This document shows positions 62,174 through 64,000 of a stretch of 64,000 nt of DNA, piece by piece. The first letter of the stretch is position 1. Each line of letters opens with the position of its first letter. The position numbers and the translations under genes were made by a program. Origin of the DNA: Bdellovibrionales bacterium (lineage in GTDB: Bacteria > Bdellovibrionota > Bdellovibrionia > Bdellovibrionales > Bdellovibrionaceae); assembly GCA_005793345.1 (NCBI GenBank), contig SXSU01000084.1:1-64000 (forward strand), read 5' to 3'. The notes under the pieces were generated by a model that was not told the DNA's origin, ran no database searches, and saw only the letters and a program-made list of their open reading frames with translations.

Positions 62174-63363
62174 AAAAACTCAGCAGCAATTTTTAAAAAT
62201 TCTGGGAAACTTTTATTTACAGAATGGGTATTTATTATTTGAATCTTATGTCCCAATGATTTCAAAACTGCACCCATCATAACTAATCGATGATCATCTT
62301 TAGCGTCAAGAATTATAGGATTTGTTAAATTAATTTTACTAGGAGGAGTAATATTAATTTTTGCTCCATCTTCAAGAGCTTCGCAGTGTATTCCTAACGG
62401 AGTTAATATTTTAATTACTTCGGCAATTCGATCAGACTCTTTAAATCGCAAGTGGGGAGCACCATAAAAATGGGAGCATCCATTAGCAGAAGAAGCGATA
62501 GCGCATAAAACAGGAAATAAATCTGGCGATTCTTTTAAATTAACTGAAATTGATTTGAGTGATGAAAGTGGTTTTTTTATAACTAAATTTGATCCCATTT
62601 TTTCACATTCCACACCCATGTTTTTTAACAATTCTATAAAAACTAAATCCGGCTGAGAAGAATCAAAAGGAAAACTCTCTAAACATGCAGATCCATCTAT
62701 TGCGGCAAGTGCTGCAACAGCAAATGCTGAACTAAGATCACTTTCTACTTGAAAACTTAAAGTTTCAGGAACTTGATGGGGTTCAATGACTATGATTTTT
62801 TTTTCAAGGTTGACATCTGAATGATAACCAAAAGATTTCATAAGTTTTAATGTTAAATTGAAGTATGATTCAGAGACCATTTCTTGACTTGAAATTTCTA
62901 TTTGAAGTTTTTGTGGTAAATTCCAAGAGCTAAGTACCACTCCACTTAAAAATTGACTGCTATCTTTAGCGCTTACTTTTAGGGGAGTTGATGGAATCTG
63001 CCAACCGCTACTTGTTATTAACATGGCATCTTCAGTAAATGAACTTTCAACTCCTAATTGATTTAAAATTAATTGAAGTTCTTTTTGTGGTCTTTTGAAT
63101 AATCTACTTTTTCCGGTTAACTTGAAAGTTCCTTTCTCACGTGAAACTCTCAATGCTAAAAATCTTAATACCGTTCCAGCTTCACCACAATCAAATTCAG
63201 TTTGATTGTGAATTAAATTAGAAATGGCCGCTTTCATTTTTTGGATGTCGTCACATTCGGCTTCACCTTTAAGCTCAATTGATTTATTAAATGATTTAAT
63301 GATTAGTGCTCGATTAAAACTAGATTTCGATGCAGGAATTACCCCGCGAAATTTGAAACTCAT
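62170..63363 (-). CDS. aroA: 3-phosphoshikimate 1-carboxyvinyltransferase (EPSP synthase)
   Basis: Transfers enolpyruvyl from PEP to shikimate 3-phosphate. 397 residues, slightly short for the family (about 420-430). Motifs: PASKSSFNRALII (the KS-R substrate loop), FDCGEAGTVLRFLALR (usually GNAGT; Glu replaces Asn), the LFKRPQ loop (usually RPM), SAKDSSQFLSGVVLSS, and the PEP loop LRFKESDRIAEV. The C-terminal DDHRLVMMGAVL is typical. The stop overlaps the ATG of the AroK-AroD-AroE fusion by 4 bp, so the two are translated from one message. A triple hairpin repeat lies 15 bp upstream of the start. Confidence 0.93.
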   Translation of the reverse strand: MSFKFRGVIPASKSSFNRALIIKSFNKSIELKGEAECDDIQKMKAAISNLIHNQTEFDCGEAGTVLRFLALRVSREKGTFKLTGKSRLFKRPQKELQLILNQLGVESSFTEDAMLITSSGWQIPSTPLKVSAKDSSQFLSGVVLSSWNLPQKLQIEISSQEMVSESYFNLTLKLMKSFGYHSDVNLEKKIIVIEPHQVPETLSFQVESDLSSAFAVAALAAIDGSACLESFPFDSSQPDLVFIELLKNMGVECEKMGSNLVIKKPLSSLKSISVNLKESPDLFPVLCAIASSANGCSHFYGAPHLRFKESDRIAEVIKILTPLGIHCEALEDGAKINITPPSKINLTNPIILDAKDDHRLVMMGAVLKSLGHKIQIINTHSVNKSFPEFLKIAAEFL

Positions 63364-63377
63364 AAAAATCCTTTTTT

Positions 63378-63672
63378 AAATAACTGCTTATGATTAAGTC
63401 TGATTGCTTCGCAATTGTATCAGACATAATCATAAGCAGTTATACTCTTGTTTGTTGAGGGTGATCTTCAATCACCCCGCTTATGATTAAGTCTGATTGC
63501 TTCGCAATTGTATCAGACATAATCATAAGCAGTTATACTCTTGTTTGTTGAGGGTGATCTTCAATCACCCTGCTTATGATTAAGTCTGATTGCTTCGCAA
63601 TTTTATCAGACATAATCATGTGCCGTTATTTTCTTGTTTATTGGGGGTGATTTTCATTCGCCCCATATTATG
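63378..63672 (+). repeat. Triple tandem array of the composite hairpin repeat
   Basis: Three copies with an exact 93-bp period (units start at 63386, 63479 and 63572). Units 1 and 2 are almost identical, with apex ATTGC-TTC-GCAAT, outer arms GCTTATG / CATAAGC, and the tail TTGTTTGTTGAGGGTGATCT. Unit 3 ends in the more common form GTGCCGTTATTTTCTTG. It lies upstream of aroA and downstream of the PilZ-domain gene on the same strand. Confidence 0.95.
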
Positions 63673-63781
63673 AACAATTATATAATTTTAATTTTAATCC
63701 TATCAACTTGAATTCAGTGTTAAATTAATTATAATTGAAACAAATTTAAAAAGGAACTTCTAAATCTAAACAAAGGTCTAA

Positions 63782-64000
63782 TTATAACTTAAGTCCAAGT
63801 TCAGTATGTAGTTTTCCATTTATAACTAGTTCTTTCGACCAAACAACGATTGTATTAATTTTTACTAAATGGCCATCTATATTTTCTTTTGTAATTTGAA
63901 GCATTTGTTGAGCTGGAATACTTAAGCCACACACAAGGACTTTATATCCTTTCATTGAGCGATCAAGAATTTTTGCAGAAAACCTTTGTTTTGAAGAATC
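63782..64000 (-). CDS. PilZ-domain protein, C-terminal part (runs off the window)
   Basis: The last 72 codons of a gene that continues beyond position 64000. The reading frame (stop TAA at 63782-63784) gives KQRFSAKILDRSMKGYKVLV, with the D-x-S-x-x-G motif of PilZ c-di-GMP-binding domains. It continues with PAQQMLQITKENIDG, VVWSK and the ending ELGLKL, typical of PilZ C-termini. The upstream RxxxR motif, if present, lies mostly outside the window (an Arg is visible at QRF). A c-di-GMP receptor role is inferred. Between it and the repeats (63673-63781) only AT-rich sequence is seen. Confidence 0.7.
   Translation of the reverse strand, partial: DSSKQRFSAKILDRSMKGYKVLVCGLSIPAQQMLQITKENIDGHLVKINTIVVWSKELVINGKLHTELGLKL

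Noticed and set aside
63378-63672. CRISPR-like array
   Set aside because: The three 93-bp units are identical along their whole length, with no variable spacers, and no cas gene is near; they are tandem hairpin repeats.

Overview
The window is strongly AT-rich (roughly 30% GC by eye) and densely coded on both strands. It looks like chromosomal DNA of a Gram-negative bacterium of the Bdellovibrionota (Bdellovibrio and relatives). The support is mixed. Several secreted proteins and lipoproteins carry Bdellovibrio-like signatures, such as a lipobox of the FQNCG type. There is also a TIGR02147/DUF4423 regulator next to a secreted protein, a DUF4105 protein, an OmpA-like porin, a heptose kinase and a YejM/PbgA-like gene. 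The phylum is an inference from protein style; no rRNA or tRNA gene is visible to confirm it.

Layout. 1-5.2 kb: mazG diverges from a 7TM-HD phosphohydrolase (pgpH type), followed by twin secreted proteins built from one repeated domain. 5.2-16.3 kb: a large GLUG-repeat lipoprotein, a TPR/winged-helix regulator, a ThiF-like E1 enzyme, a large lipoprotein, and a secreted protein overlapping a DUF4423 regulator. 16.3-22.9 kb: an accessory run of small secreted proteins, an Imm11-like protein, a 7Fe ferredoxin and unrecognised proteins. 23.0-26.9 kb: an overlapping gdhA-pyrD-mutT unit facing a heptose-7-phosphate kinase. 28.4-32.2 kb: rlmN, an O-antigen-ligase-like membrane protein and a broken yejM-like gene. 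33.3-38.4 kb: a secreted-enzyme block with a heparanase-like GH79, a GH1 beta-glycosidase and a PhoD-like phosphatase. 38.5-47.6 kb: GNAT, an EamA transporter, an OmpA-family barrel, a second TPR/winged-helix regulator, a small secreted protein plus DUF4105 protein, and a Dus enzyme. 47.8-54.5 kb: lipocalin, rpsT, murJ, a double SRPBCC protein, and an MFS transporter divergent from a LysR regulator. 54.6-60.4 kb: small membrane proteins, secreted unknowns and srkA. 60.3-64.0 kb: aroA overlapping a trifunctional shikimate kinase / dehydroquinate dehydratase / shikimate dehydrogenase fusion, then the 3' end of a PilZ-domain gene.

The most distinctive non-coding feature is a family of about 100-bp composite hairpin repeats. 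About twenty intact, tandem or decayed copies lie in the gaps between genes, mostly at gene 3' ends. Copies differ by paired, compensating changes, share one fixed A.A mismatch and a 5-nt bulge, and one set forms an exact 93-bp triple tandem.

The strongest biological observation is the aromatic amino acid locus. Its domain order EPSP synthase - shikimate kinase - dehydroquinate dehydratase - shikimate dehydrogenase is that of the last four domains of the eukaryotic AROM polypeptide. Here it is split into two overlapping genes. Other points of interest are a 24-bp inverted-repeat motif shared by two distant secreted-protein promoters, an orphan Imm11-type immunity protein, an orphan ThiF-type E1 enzyme, and a yejM-like gene with an internal deletion.
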